Shown: positions 11,706-21,430 of the stretch, piece after piece | Layout: each line of letters starts with the position of its first letter | Position numbering within the stretch: position 1 is the first letter of the stretch | Made by a program: the position numbers and the translations under genes | The notes under the pieces: generated by a model | What the model was told of the DNA's origin: nothing | Database searches by the model: none | What the model saw: only the letters and a program-made list of their open reading frames with translations | Origin: a virus | DNA: 47,199 nucleotides | Reading direction: 5' to 3' (one strand) | IMG/VR virus record: IMGVR_UViG_3300028610_000650 | Span: 1 to 47,199 of that record

Positions 11706-14174
11706 TTAAAATCCTCTGCCGCCAAATCCACGCTGCTCTCTCAGTGCCGGAGTTGTTGGCCTTGCCAGTTGCAGTCTTAATTTACGCCGTTGTTCTTCCT
11801 CGAACTTTTCCAGCCTTGCCTGCTTCTTGAGCATTTCCCGTTTAGTTCTTAACATACCTGCTATGAACTGCCCTTCCGCTCCCGCCAGAGCACCGGTCTT
11901 TATACCTGTAGTCAAGAGTTTTCGCCCGGCAGGAGACGTAAGGAACTGTCCTAAAACAGCCGGGCCACCCAATGCCAACAAGGCTATGCTTTCTTTGCCT
12001 GTCGCGGCACCTGCCCCAACAGTACCCACCTGCGCAGACTTAACTATTAAGGAGGCAATCTTCCGAGACTTCTTTCCTAATAACCTACTGTGCAATACTA
12101 TATCATTTATGCCAGCAATCTCTTTCGGACTGAACATTTCCTTCAATGCCGGTTCGCCAAAATTACTGAGTATTTTCTGAAATGACGTTCCTCCTATCAC
12201 TTCGTCAACATCGGCGGCGGTTTTTAATTTGGATGTTAGCCACCCAAACCGTATCTGGTCCCACGCAAATGTATCATTTACAATCTCACCTGCGTTCTTA
12301 CCTGCCGTACCGGTAAGCACTTCTTTGACATTGCGAACCGCCGTTAGCGGAGACAGTGTTTCGTCTCCCGGTGCCCCAAATATCACCCGTAATACTTTTT
12401 CCGGTGGAGTTTTTTCGACAATGAGTTTTCGTATGAGGTTAGAACCGAAACGTTTCTTCCCCTCGGATGAGAATAATAGTGCTCTTTTTAAGTCAGACGC
12501 CACACCCGGCCCGGCTCTTCTTGCGGCGTCGTTCATTAACTCTGTTATTTCTTTCATTACAGGAGCAAGCACTTGTTCGACTTTGGGCTCGTCCGCCAGT
12601 TTAGCCGCCCGCACCAAATCGCCAATATCTGATCTGGCAAATATCAGGTCCCGGATATTCTTTGTGCTTCCGGTATCTACAATATTTTGCAAAATACCTG
12701 CCGTTTTTTCGGGCAGTTTCAATCTCGGCCCGCCAACAGCGGCTTCGTCCAGAACACTCTTGGCTATTCTTTGCGCACTTGAAATGTCAACCGTTTCTGG
12801 AACTTTCTTGGCTATGTCATCAAACAAAGTACGAGTCACTGCACGAAACGCTCCACTGGCTCCTCTTGTTGACTGCCCGCTTATCTTTGAACCGTGTATG
12901 GCATCTTGAGCTAAGACACCTATTTCATCTAACGGCAACACATCGAGTCCTTCTGTGATCTGATTGATTTTATTGGCTACGAATCTGGGAGAAGCCGCTT
13001 TTTGCGCTATCTCTCGCGTCTTGCCAAGTCTGCCGCCGCCAAAAAACGCTTCTTCCGTAACACCTTCAATTGTTGCCACTAACTTAGAGGCCGTTTGTTG
13101 GGATGGCAATAAATCAGCACTCACATTCGGACTCAAGCCTATTGCGCCCAGCGCCCTTCCGGCAGTAGTTGTCTGTATTGGAAGTTGTGTGCCGAGCAAG
13201 GGTGACGCTCCGCCTTCTCTTGCAACCTGTCTACCTGCCTCTGCAAGTTCTCCCGATATCCTGCGTGCGCCGGGTATTGTTGCCTTAGCCCCCGGACGTA
13301 ACACAAGGCCAATCAGTGGGTCTATAACGAACCGCCCGCCTGCCTCGCCTAATGCTTCTGTTGCAGCCGTGAAAGCTACGTCTTTTGTCAGGTCCAAAGC
13401 CCCTCTGCGTCGTTCCGGCCTGAATGTTCTCTCGAACGGTTCCCTGAGCAACTCGACCCCACCTGCGCCAATGGCCGTGCCTATAATGGCTCCGCGTTTC
13501 ATAGCAGCAGGATCACCGCGACCTGCAAGAGCGCCAACACCTGCCCCGATAAAGCCACCGATAGTTTCAGGAAGTTCCTCTTTCAAGCCCGCGACAAATC
13601 CGGTTGGCTTATCCAGTTCGGTGAAAGTTCTTATGAACTCGTCCGGTATCTGTCGTCTCTTCAATTCCTTAAAAGCAAGGTTCCTTTTCCTGCTGTCTCT
13701 GAACAGTTGCGCCTGACTTACTGTTTGTAACAACGTAAATGTATCAGTATCCCTCAAGGCGGTTCCGCTTATGAATTTGGAAGGTTTAAGGAACTCTGTT
13801 GCTGTTGCTTCCAGTTGTACATCTGCCTGTCTGCCTGCCGCAAATGCTTCTGATCGCAATTGTGCTGTAGTTGCCGGTTCGCTTACTATTTCCTGTCCTG
13901 CCGGTATCTGGCCGCCGAATAACTGTTGAAACACTGCTTCTTCTTCCGGCGTTCTCTCCGGTGCTTGTGCTATGCGGGCGATTTCCTGTTGATTCTGTGG
14001 AGGGAATTGGCTAACCACTTGCTGTATTTGCTGTTGCGAAACTTGTGGTTGGCCTTTAGCTTCCAGGGATGCCAGTTCTGCTTCTTCCTCGGCGGTTAGC
14101 CCCCCCGTTGTCTGCGTTGGACCTTTAGCCTCTAATGCTTCGAGTTCGGCCTGTTCTTCAACCGTGAGAGGCAT
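11706..14174 (-). CDS. Large internal virion / DNA-ejection protein
   Basis: 822 residues. The N-terminus carries two near-repeats of a TAEEEAELASLEAKG helix (residues about 3-42) and a Gln-rich stretch. Residues about 200-240 are a glycine-zipper hydrophobic region (GGFIGAGVGALAGRG, GAIIGTAIGAGG) able to insert in membranes. A second hydrophobic Gly/Ala region is near 725-770, and the C-terminus is basic and helical. No lytic domain was seen. Position and composition match podovirus ejection proteins that form the trans-envelope channel. Its start shares one base with the stop of the preceding gene. Confidence 0.75.
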   Translation of the reverse strand: MPLTVEEQAELEALEAKGPTQTTGGLTAEEEAELASLEAKGQPQVSQQQIQQVVSQFPPQNQQEIARIAQAPERTPEEEAVFQQLFGGQIPAGQEIVSEPATTAQLRSEAFAAGRQADVQLEATATEFLKPSKFISGTALRDTDTFTLLQTVSQAQLFRDSRKRNLAFKELKRRQIPDEFIRTFTELDKPTGFVAGLKEELPETIGGFIGAGVGALAGRGDPAAMKRGAIIGTAIGAGGVELLREPFERTFRPERRRGALDLTKDVAFTAATEALGEAGGRFVIDPLIGLVLRPGAKATIPGARRISGELAEAGRQVAREGGASPLLGTQLPIQTTTAGRALGAIGLSPNVSADLLPSQQTASKLVATIEGVTEEAFFGGGRLGKTREIAQKAASPRFVANKINQITEGLDVLPLDEIGVLAQDAIHGSKISGQSTRGASGAFRAVTRTLFDDIAKKVPETVDISSAQRIAKSVLDEAAVGGPRLKLPEKTAGILQNIVDTGSTKNIRDLIFARSDIGDLVRAAKLADEPKVEQVLAPVMKEITELMNDAARRAGPGVASDLKRALLFSSEGKKRFGSNLIRKLIVEKTPPEKVLRVIFGAPGDETLSPLTAVRNVKEVLTGTAGKNAGEIVNDTFAWDQIRFGWLTSKLKTAADVDEVIGGTSFQKILSNFGEPALKEMFSPKEIAGINDIVLHSRLLGKKSRKIASLIVKSAQVGTVGAGAATGKESIALLALGGPAVLGQFLTSPAGRKLLTTGIKTGALAGAEGQFIAGMLRTKREMLKKQARLEKFEEEQRRKLRLQLARPTTPALREQRGFGGRGF

Positions 14175-15376
14175 TATAACCCTCTCTTTCTCAAGAGTTC
14201 CTGTCTGCGTGCTTCCTCTGCCGGTGTTCTTCCGGTTTGGCCTTCGAGATTTTGCTGGATAACATCTTTGATACCGAGCGGCTGTGGCGTTACTGGTGTA
14301 AGTACTTCCTGTGGCGCAATGTCTGTAATAACGTCAGCCGGATCAACCTCAACCCGGTTTGACAGTTTTGTGTATCGTATTATCAATCGTTCTTGTGTCT
14401 TTTTTTGTTTCTCGAAAAGCCTTCCCGCCCTGTTTAGGAAATCCGCTCTCACAACAGGACTGAGCCTTTCGCCATTTAGGATTTTGAGCCCAGCAGCTTT
14501 TACTCTCTCGCCAAACGCTCCACTTGCCGCAGCATTCGCAAACTCACTTTCTCGTACAACGGAACCGGGGTCAAGCACTTTCATAAAATTAAAAATAAGA
14601 GCAAGATCGCCAGCCGCCGACGGATCTTGGGCGGAGGCCTGTACTCTATTAAACGAATCGCGCGATACTCGGAAGTCTTTCGATAAGGCATCAAATTCTT
14701 TCCTGAATATTGTAGCTTGCGCCCGTATCTGCTCCGGCGTCAACTTGCCCTTTGACTCTCTCAGTAATTTATTGGTTTCTGCACGATTTTTACGAATTAT
14801 ACTTTTCGTTTGATCTGTTTCTAACTTCGATATGGTTCTCGGCTCTATACCTGCTGCTATCAAATCAGCTCTTTTTCTTTGATCTAACGTAAGCGTGTCT
14901 GGTTCAACTAATGCTATCTGCTTACCTGTTGCCGGATCAACTAATTCCTGTCCGGGGCTTAGTGCAACTGGCGTGCGCGGTAACGGTGCAAGTTGTGCAA
15001 TTGGCTTGCCTTGTGCGTCGAATCTTTGCCCGCCCGGCGTTAATGTAAATCCCGGCTGCGGCAGGATACGCTGGGCCGCTCCTGCTTGTGCCAGTCTCAA
15101 ATCAATACCCGATTGTATATCTGCTTGCTGTAATGCGCTGGGCTGCTGTGCAAGAAATTGAGCCGCTCCTGCCGCCCCGCCCGCCGTCTGAAACCTCGGC
15201 AGTATCGGTTGCCCGCCACCTTGTGTTTGCTGAATGAATTGAAGCACTGCCTGAGCATCAGCAAGTTGTTTTCTTTGCTGAAACTGTTGTTCCAAACCAC
15301 CGACTAAATTCTGTGCGCCTTGTCTGAGTCCAGCGAATCTATCAAGTGTTGGGAGTATTTGTATTCCGTTTGCCAT
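14174..15376 (-). CDS. Internal virion / ejection-type protein
   Basis: 400 residues. Gln/Ala-rich helical N-terminus (QNLVGGLEQQFQQRKQLADA), a Pro/Leu linker region (LAPLPRTPVALSPGQELVDPATG), then a long helical C-terminal half with LDPGSVVRESEFANAAASG and KTQERLIIRYTKL. The PGSVVREsE pattern resembles segments of phage internal proteins. It sits between two other ejection-type genes and overlaps the larger one by a base. Assignment is by context and composition. Confidence 0.7.
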   Translation of the reverse strand: MANGIQILPTLDRFAGLRQGAQNLVGGLEQQFQQRKQLADAQAVLQFIQQTQGGGQPILPRFQTAGGAAGAAQFLAQQPSALQQADIQSGIDLRLAQAGAAQRILPQPGFTLTPGGQRFDAQGKPIAQLAPLPRTPVALSPGQELVDPATGKQIALVEPDTLTLDQRKRADLIAAGIEPRTISKLETDQTKSIIRKNRAETNKLLRESKGKLTPEQIRAQATIFRKEFDALSKDFRVSRDSFNRVQASAQDPSAAGDLALIFNFMKVLDPGSVVRESEFANAAASGAFGERVKAAGLKILNGERLSPVVRADFLNRAGRLFEKQKKTQERLIIRYTKLSNRVEVDPADVITDIAPQEVLTPVTPQPLGIKDVIQQNLEGQTGRTPAEEARRQELLRKRGL

Positions 15377-15384
15377 GATTTATC

Positions 15385-16371
15385 CTATCTAAAGAATGTA
15401 CTCAACCCCGGAGGTACGCCACCGCCGCCAAACCCAAATAAGTTACTAACTCCGCCTGCTAATGAACCTAATCCGCCCGCTATTGCACTACTACCCGCTC
15501 CTGAACCTGCAAAACTACCCAATGCGGGCAATAGCGCTTGGAGTAATCCCGGCTGTTGTTGCTGCTGGAAGTTTGTAAATGCCTGACTACCAAGTCCCAG
15601 AGGTCCGAATTGACCCAATAATTGTGCCGGTTGCTGTGCTGCCTCAAACTGAGCCGCCAGAGGCTCTTGTGCAATGCCTCTCTGCAAACCACCTACATTG
15701 AGTAGTTGACTCAATAAATCAGACCCCGCTGCACCAATACCCAATCCCTGCCCCGCTAATTGACCCGGAAGCTGGGCAAAATTACCTGCTAATCCCGCTC
15801 CTGCTTGTTGTAGTCCGGGGGCCTGCAGGGCCGCTTGGCCCACAAAGGGGGCTTGCTGTGCAGCTAACCCCAAACTGAGATTTTCACCCGCACGCGCCAG
15901 TTGGCTCTGTAAGGCCCCTGAGCCGCCGCTGGATGCTCCAAATCTCTCAAGTAGCTGTGGGACTATATCCTGCTGGAACGTATTCAGGGCTAACTGACGG
16001 CTCGGACCGAACGCCTGAGAGATAGCTTGTGTATCAACTGGCTGGAGACCACGCTGTAGTGCGCCTCCTGCTTGCCCTAAAAAACCCTGAGCAAGTGACG
16101 GATCGAATCCACCTAATTGTTGTCCGGCTATACCTAATCCCTGTTGCCCTAATCCGCCTAAAGCACCAAATCCGCCAAAAGCCTGCTGTTGCAGGGGCGA
16201 AGTTGGCGCAAATTGACGTGGACCGGCAGGGGTTAGAGCCCTTCCTGACAATCCCTGCAATCCGCTAAGAAGCGGTAACAGGAAATCCAATTGTTCTGGT
16301 AACAAAGTAGGAGCCTGCTGTATATCCGGGCTATCGTTACCGCCAAAACCTAAAAAATCTAAAACTCCCAT
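15385..16371 (-). CDS. Gln/Gly/Ala-rich internal virion protein
   Basis: 328 residues opening MGVLDFLGFGG, then low-complexity Leu/Gln/Gly/Ala sequence throughout (for example GFGALGGLGQQGLGIAG) and a glycine-rich end with FGFGGGGVPPG. Predicted amphipathic helices with small residues, typical of pore-forming ejection proteins (compare the first of the three internal proteins in many podoviruses). GGAG precedes the start. Composition bias makes homology calls unreliable. Confidence 0.7.
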   Translation of the reverse strand: MGVLDFLGFGGNDSPDIQQAPTLLPEQLDFLLPLLSGLQGLSGRALTPAGPRQFAPTSPLQQQAFGGFGALGGLGQQGLGIAGQQLGGFDPSLAQGFLGQAGGALQRGLQPVDTQAISQAFGPSRQLALNTFQQDIVPQLLERFGASSGGSGALQSQLARAGENLSLGLAAQQAPFVGQAALQAPGLQQAGAGLAGNFAQLPGQLAGQGLGIGAAGSDLLSQLLNVGGLQRGIAQEPLAAQFEAAQQPAQLLGQFGPLGLGSQAFTNFQQQQQPGLLQALLPALGSFAGSGAGSSAIAGGLGSLAGGVSNLFGFGGGGVPPGLSTFFR

Positions 16372-16426
16372 AATTTACTCCAATACATTCGGGTCTATGT
16401 TGGCCATGTTTACTTCGTCAATTGCT

Positions 16427-17569
16427 TTATGGGTCAATGAACCTGTTTTGCGTAAACGTGGCTCCATCGTCATCAAGCACGGCATCAAACAAAGTGCCAT
16501 CATCGTCAAAGTTCCTGATAGTATCTAAGACAACAGTCACAAGACGTTTTTGGAATCGTATCCTGTACAGATAGTTTAGCATTTGTGCAATCGTTGGTTC
16601 CTCCGGCGGGCCGCCCGTGACATCTGTTTCATCGTAAGTATCAACTGCTATAACATCCAGAACTTCACCATTGATCTCGGCAAGGAAATCTGCTGCGGTA
16701 GCTGCGGCGTCAATCACATTAGCCGCAAAAGCTGTCACCGTTACTGTGGCGCAGGCTGTATCAAGCTGGTCCGTAGCGTCAACTGTCTCTATTGTCACTA
16801 CATCCACTTGTACGTCATTCGCAACAGCGGCATCGGTAATCGCATTAGCGGCGTAGGTTGCTGCGTCAATAGCTGAATTGGCAATCTCGGAAGCGCCTAT
16901 AGCCGAAGCAGCGATAGAGTCGGCATCAATCGCTCCAGTAGCGAGTTCGTCCGTTGTAATACAGTCTGTCGCCAATTCAGAAGCAGTTATGGCACTGGCC
17001 GCAATCTCATCCGCTCCGATTGCATTTGTAGCTATTTCATCGGCCCCAATAGCCGAAGCGTTGATCGATGCTGCTGTGATAACATTCGCAGCAAGACCGT
17101 TCACCGTGCCTGTTACCGTAGCCGTGCCCGTTGTTGTTACTGTATCAATCGCCCCGCCGGTTACGTTGATCGTACTCCCATCATCTGAGGTTGCAATATT
17201 TAGCGGGTCGCCGACCATTGTACGGATGAGGATGGTTTGGGTTATTGCATCGTCTGACTTGACTTGAATCGTGACATAAGGATGATTCAGTTCTCCCGCC
17301 GTCAGAACCAAATAATACTGCCCTGTTGCCCCTACTTCAACAGCCTCATTCGTCAGGTCTGCAAAACCATCCGGATTATCGCCTGAGTCGCTGAACTGGT
17401 CTGACTCGCTGTCCGGGTTCCCTGCCCCTGACTTGAGTAACAGTGTATTAGCCGAATCAATCAGGGGGAACATTATCACACTTGCTACGTTCCTCTGCCG
17501 CTCAAGTTCAATCGCGGAACACGGCAAGCACAATGCGAGAATGAATAAAGCTACAATTATCTTCTTCAT
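16427..17569 (-). CDS. Secreted-looking fibre protein with tandem repeats
   Basis: 380 codons from MKKIIVALFILALCLPCSA at 17569; an upstream in-frame start lies inside the LamG gene. A Sec signal peptide covers residues 1-19. The middle (about 155-260) is a run of roughly 10-residue repeats such as AIGADEIATN and AIGASEIANS, the beta-solenoid-like pattern seen in phage tail fibres. The C-terminus includes EEPTIAQMLNYLYRIRF, a segment I associate with fibre C-termini. Overlaps the LamG gene start-stop (ATGA). Likely a fibre, with an unexplained signal peptide. Confidence 0.78.
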   Translation of the reverse strand: MKKIIVALFILALCLPCSAIELERQRNVASVIMFPLIDSANTLLLKSGAGNPDSESDQFSDSGDNPDGFADLTNEAVEVGATGQYYLVLTAGELNHPYVTIQVKSDDAITQTILIRTMVGDPLNIATSDDGSTINVTGGAIDTVTTTGTATVTGTVNGLAANVITAASINASAIGADEIATNAIGADEIAASAITASELATDCITTDELATGAIDADSIAASAIGASEIANSAIDAATYAANAITDAAVANDVQVDVVTIETVDATDQLDTACATVTVTAFAANVIDAAATAADFLAEINGEVLDVIAVDTYDETDVTGGPPEEPTIAQMLNYLYRIRFQKRLVTVVLDTIRNFDDDGTLFDAVLDDDGATFTQNRFIDP

Positions 17570-18393
17570 CGGTAAACTCCTGTATAAATTCCTGAACCAA
17601 TACCTTGTATGATTCTGCCAATTACCTCTGCCCCACTGAACATCCAAACCGGGGTTGTGTCCTCGAACATCAGCCATTGCCTAATATACAATGCCTGAAT
17701 TTCGGATGTTGACAGGGCACGGCTGTAGATGAGCACATAGGAGATATTACCGGTGATACGGAAGCCAGCCCCGCCTGTCCTTGCCCCTATTATAACATTC
17801 TGGGCCTCTTCCGCCGCCACTCCGACTGGCAGAGTGCCTCTTGATACACCATCAATATAAAACCTCGCCGTTGTCCCATCCCACGTATAAACAACTGTAT
17901 GCCAAGTGCCATCAGCTAATGTTATGCCGGTAGAATTGATAGAGCCGCGTAAATTAGACGCAAGAATACCGTTAGTCGTTAAATACATCTGAAATGTACG
18001 GCTTCCCCCCGCCGCACCAGCTTTAGCCACAATACTGCCGGTAACACTTGAAGCCGCCTTAAACGCCGCAATAACGCTGAATTGCTCCCCTGAGTCACAA
18101 AATAAACCAGTATTAACAAAATCTTGCATGCCCAAATCTACATAATCTCCGCCATCAAAAAATAGCCCCTGCCCCTGCCAAGTAGCACCGGTGATCGCCC
18201 CGTGATTGCTGTAGTGGGAGCTATCGGGCAGGTTTCCGGTTTGTCCTGCAAAAGTCCACAACCCCACAAGGCGTTCGGCAAACTGCCCCCCTATTTGCTG
18301 GCCGAATATCGGCTTTGAGTCGTTAGAAATCTGTTGCGCAAACAGCGACGAACACAGTATGAGTATTAACAGAATGTGGAGTAGTTTTCTCAT
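17566..18393 (-). CDS. LamG/concanavalin-like domain protein with signal peptide
   Basis: 275 residues. Signal peptide MRKLLHILLILILCSSLFAQ, then a LamG-type jelly roll: LVGLWTFAGQTGNLPDSSHYSNHG, QFSVIAAFKA, GTWHTVVYTWDGTTARFYIDG, RALSTSEIQALY at the end. Such domains bind glycans. In the fibre region of a phage it is a good receptor-binding candidate. The start overlaps the previous stop (ATGA). The signal peptide could indicate export to the host surface. Confidence 0.85.
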   Translation of the reverse strand: MRKLLHILLILILCSSLFAQQISNDSKPIFGQQIGGQFAERLVGLWTFAGQTGNLPDSSHYSNHGAITGATWQGQGLFFDGGDYVDLGMQDFVNTGLFCDSGEQFSVIAAFKAASSVTGSIVAKAGAAGGSRTFQMYLTTNGILASNLRGSINSTGITLADGTWHTVVYTWDGTTARFYIDGVSRGTLPVGVAAEEAQNVIIGARTGGAGFRITGNISYVLIYSRALSTSEIQALYIRQWLMFEDTTPVWMFSGAEVIGRIIQGIGSGIYTGVYR

Positions 18394-19070
18394 TGTATCG
18401 CTGTGACCTCAAGTATGCGCGAATGATAGTGAATGTCCGAATCGGCGTCGGTGTTGTTGTAACTTACCCTGACAAAAGCAGCAGCAAAGGGAATTGAAAA
18501 TGTGTGTTGCCTGACTATGCTCCATGTTACCTCCGCGTCAGCGTGGGCATTTTTCATACCCTCCGCAAGAGTAACTACCTCACCTGCTTCCGACACAGTT
18601 CTCACGACCTCACTATCAGCAAGCGTCGTATCAATAATAAACCATACCTGTCCCACTGTATCAAAGCCAGTCGCGTCTGTTAACGTTACAGTTCCATCGC
18701 CGGGGGCAGTCCCCCCACCCTCATCGAGATCGTCCGCAACCGCCGTGCCGCCAAGAGTCGTTATAGTTCCACCCGGTAAAGGTGCCCATAGTTCATCGGT
18801 AGCGTAGGATATCTCCACAATGATATCAACTCCTGCCTGAGCCTGGACATCAGTGTAAGCTATCTCGATAACCAGCAGAGCATTACCAAAGCTGCCTGAG
18901 AGATCGTACGGCGTCCCTATCTCCATTGTGGCTGCACCCTGAGCGTTCCAGTTGTCAACTACGGTAAAGGCGGCTGTCTTCGTTAGAGCGGCATGTGAGT
19001 CGTTTATCGGGTAAACCAGAACCGCACATACTACCGCAAGAGCGGCAAGCCATTTCGCGTACTTTTTCAT
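18390..19070 (-). CDS. Secreted-looking structural protein
   Basis: 226 residues. N-terminal basic-hydrophobic signal (MKKYAKWLAALAVVCAVLVY, cleavage after about residue 27, SHA). The mature part is beta-rich and acidic with DNWNAQGAATMEIGTPYDLSG and RVSYNNTDADSDIHYHSRILEV, a small jelly-roll-like pattern frequent in phage structural proteins. No named family. Coupled to the LamG gene downstream. Confidence 0.72.
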   Translation of the reverse strand: MKKYAKWLAALAVVCAVLVYPINDSHAALTKTAAFTVVDNWNAQGAATMEIGTPYDLSGSFGNALLVIEIAYTDVQAQAGVDIIVEISYATDELWAPLPGGTITTLGGTAVADDLDEGGGTAPGDGTVTLTDATGFDTVGQVWFIIDTTLADSEVVRTVSEAGEVVTLAEGMKNAHADAEVTWSIVRQHTFSIPFAAAFVRVSYNNTDADSDIHYHSRILEVTAIQ

Positions 19071-19077
19071 GTTATCC

Positions 19078-19449
19078 TCACAAATTTAGGTTATTTTCGA
19101 TTCGCCCATTAGCATTATTCATTGCCGGGGAATCATCAATTGCTTTTAGTACCTTATATAGAGCAATATCCTTCTGCATCCGCTTTGTTACTTCCGCCTC
19201 TTGAGCACTATTAAGCCCTTCTGTCGGCGAAAAGTTGAGCCGATAATCCTTGTCGATTACAGTCCGCCCCGTAGAGACTTCAACAACGTTCAAGTGTTTA
19301 CCGGCAGTGTTTAGCGTTGAAGGTATGCTTGTCACCGTTGCCGTCAAGTCCCCTACCGTTACATCTGCTTTCGATTCCGGTGACAACAGCGACACACTCC
19401 CAAATGCGATTATCACCACGCATGTTAGACCCATAAGAATCTTTTTCAT
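19078..19449 (-). CDS. Small exported protein, unknown
   Basis: 123 residues with a signal peptide (MKKILMGLTCVVIIAFGSVS...SKA). The mature part has an N-terminal beta region (DVTVGDLTATVTSIPSTLN) and a helical C-terminus. Not recognised. It lies between a lipoprotein gene and another signal-peptide protein with only a few bases spacing. Confidence 0.7.
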   Translation of the reverse strand: MKKILMGLTCVVIIAFGSVSLLSPESKADVTVGDLTATVTSIPSTLNTAGKHLNVVEVSTGRTVIDKDYRLNFSPTEGLNSAQEAEVTKRMQKDIALYKVLKAIDDSPAMNNANGRIENNLNL

Positions 19450-19450
19450 G

Positions 19451-19672
19451 TTACAACCCTTTCGTTCGTCTGATTCGTTCTATTATCTGATCTGGATTAG
19501 TAAAATATCCAGAGTGCATTTTGCCGTCTGACCCTTCCCATATATACAGCCGATCTTCATGGGTGCCTATATTCCGGGTATTGATATGTCGGGTGTGAAT
19601 ACTCTTACGCCGAACTTCTTTATCGCAGCCCACGAATATTATAACTGCAAGCACAATAATTAACTTTTTCAT
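19451..19672 (-). CDS. Small lipoprotein
   Basis: 73 residues. MKKLIIVLAVIIFVGC gives a basic start, a hydrophobic core and a lipobox (FVGC, Cys at about 16), so it should be lipid-anchored. The mature part is basic with a HTRHINTRNIGTH stretch and a short helical end. It could be an outer-membrane spanin subunit or a superinfection-exclusion lipoprotein; nothing decides between them. Confidence 0.72.
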   Translation of the reverse strand: MKKLIIVLAVIIFVGCDKEVRRKSIHTRHINTRNIGTHEDRLYIWEGSDGKMHSGYFTNPDQIIERIRRTKGL

Positions 19673-19683
19673 AATGGCTCTCC

Positions 19684-21153
19684 TTATTTTGAGGTTATCG
19701 CCCTGCTGCCAACCGTGTCTTTTTCAAAATGAACATCAAAATCCTTTATAACAATTCCACCCGCATAATTATCACCCGCCGCAGCCACACGCTCAATCCT
19801 GCACAATAGAACAGATGAAATTGTGTGGCCTGAACCATCAATACCCGCCGCCGTAACATTAGACGCTTGATGTTGCCATTGGGTATTTGCTCCGGTACTT
19901 ATCTCTACATTCGTCAATGTCGTATTAGCGGGAAAATCCTCACCAATATCAGCCCACCAATACTCGAAATCGATATCAAAGTTATCCGCAGGGTCTACGT
20001 CAGTTGTAGCCATCCAGTGAATATGAGGGTAGATTGTCGTCCCTTCTTTCCAGCTATGCGGCATTTGGATAGTAACCAAAACTTCGTCACCGTCGCCAAA
20101 AACCAATGCCCACACACCCGTAGAACCTGCCCCATCATCTGCAAGTTTTGTAAGAGTGGGATCGTTCGCCGCACCGCCAAACGTTGCCCTTGTTATAGGG
20201 GTCACATAATCGTCCCATACAGTGGCGTTACCGTTAAATTCAATAGTCCCATCCGGTTCTATGTCAAGATAGTTCGTCGGTGCCCCTGCCGAACTGTCGC
20301 CAATCCTAACACCACCATCGGCAAAGATGTCCATGAAACTATCGGCTTGAGAGTAGATTCCTATGGCTGTGTCCCTGAGTTGAATCTTTTCTGCGGTGGT
20401 CATTAAGAGGTCGTCATTGAACAACAGATAATCTTCGTCCTCCATCCACGTCAGAATTCCATCGTTCGATTCGCCGTCGAAAGTCAGCGTGTAATCAATC
20501 CCCGCCCCACCGCTGGTATTTCTACCTGCAAACCACGCATAAACTCTCCTGTCCGCTGCGTCGATGGTGCCGTCTGGTATAGGAAAAGAATTCGCCTGTG
20601 CCCGACGACTGTTCGCAGCCGAAACAACAGGTCCGGCGGGCACTGTATCACCGTCGCCTATCGTGGTATTAGTGCTTACAATCCATAACTCTGTGTCGCT
20701 TTTATAGGTGATCGTTTGCGGATTGTCGCTTGTGCCGTTCATTGTGATAACGGCATCTGTTCCGCTGGTATTGTCTACTGATAATGCACCCACAATGACC
20801 GTGCCTGTTGTTGTATAATCTTTCGCCCTGAATACAGGCGCACCATTATCGCCATCGGTATCGATCCAGTATTGATCGTGCGGGTCTACTTGCGGGGCGG
20901 GCGCAGGCTGCCATTCAAGAGTACCATCTGTGTTACCGAGCAATTGTCGTGTAGCCGCAACGGGAAGATCGACAGGCCAGATATAGTTTGTCGTTTCGGT
21001 CATGCTTGCGGACGCGGCAATACTGACTATCCATGAGTTATTATTCCATATAACTTTTGCGCCATCAACGGTAAGTTCATAGTCACCGAATGCACCGAAG
21101 CATGTCCCGGCTATTATTAGCATCAACAAGAGTATTGCACCTGCACGCTTCAT
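19684..21153 (-). CDS. Fibre/spike-like structural protein with signal peptide
   Basis: 489 residues. Signal peptide MKRAGAILLLMLIIAGTCFG (residues 1-20). The mature protein is beta-rich: an N-terminal GDYELTVDGAKVIWNN, a repetitive middle region with TITYKSDTELWIV and KIQLRDTAIGIYSQADSFM (the 'properties of an object' pattern often seen in phage fibre stalks), and a C-terminal WKEGTTIYPHIHWMA domain with many aromatic residues, a known C-terminal fibre module by memory. Probably part of the tail fibre or baseplate decoration. Confidence 0.78.
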   Translation of the reverse strand: MKRAGAILLLMLIIAGTCFGAFGDYELTVDGAKVIWNNNSWIVSIAASASMTETTNYIWPVDLPVAATRQLLGNTDGTLEWQPAPAPQVDPHDQYWIDTDGDNGAPVFRAKDYTTTGTVIVGALSVDNTSGTDAVITMNGTSDNPQTITYKSDTELWIVSTNTTIGDGDTVPAGPVVSAANSRRAQANSFPIPDGTIDAADRRVYAWFAGRNTSGGAGIDYTLTFDGESNDGILTWMEDEDYLLFNDDLLMTTAEKIQLRDTAIGIYSQADSFMDIFADGGVRIGDSSAGAPTNYLDIEPDGTIEFNGNATVWDDYVTPITRATFGGAANDPTLTKLADDGAGSTGVWALVFGDGDEVLVTIQMPHSWKEGTTIYPHIHWMATTDVDPADNFDIDFEYWWADIGEDFPANTTLTNVEISTGANTQWQHQASNVTAAGIDGSGHTISSVLLCRIERVAAAGDNYAGGIVIKDFDVHFEKDTVGSRAITSK

Positions 21154-21154
21154 G

Positions 21155-21430
21155 TTATCCGTCCCATTGTGCTGTTGTTGTCCATGTGCCGCTTATTAGT
21201 TTCTGAATTCTCAAATCGCCACTTACCACTATTATTCTCCAATTATCGTCATCGCCCGGCTTATTTCCTTCCGGTATTATTTCGATTCCTTCACTGAAAA
21301 CTCTGTCAAGCAACCAATTAATTCTGCGAGAAACTATTTTGTATATCTCATTTTCAATCCACCTTACCAGCCTGCTTTGCTTCGGTTCGGCAGGAAATTT
21401 CTTGAATACAGGCATTTTCTCTATACTCAT
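21155..21430 (-). CDS. Small tail-region protein
   Basis: 91 codons from MSIEK at 21430, overlapping the stop of the stabilisation protein (ATGA). The N-terminus is helical and basic (RLVRWIENEIYKIVSRRINWLLDR) and the C-terminus a beta hairpin pair (NWRIIVVSGDLRIQKLISGTW). This small module is common between tail tube and fibre genes of podovirus-like phages. Role unknown. Confidence 0.75.
   Translation of the reverse strand: MSIEKMPVFKKFPAEPKQSRLVRWIENEIYKIVSRRINWLLDRVFSEGIEIIPEGNKPGDDDNWRIIVVSGDLRIQKLISGTWTTTAQWDG

Noticed and set aside
12229-13716. Long plus-strand open frames opposite the ejection protein gene
   Set aside because: They are Ser/Pro/Ala-rich mirror translations of a strongly biased minus-strand gene, with no plus-strand ribosome sites or promoter.
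16372-16426. Ten-codon frame before gene 15385-16371
   Set aside because: No ribosome site and too short to separate from chance.
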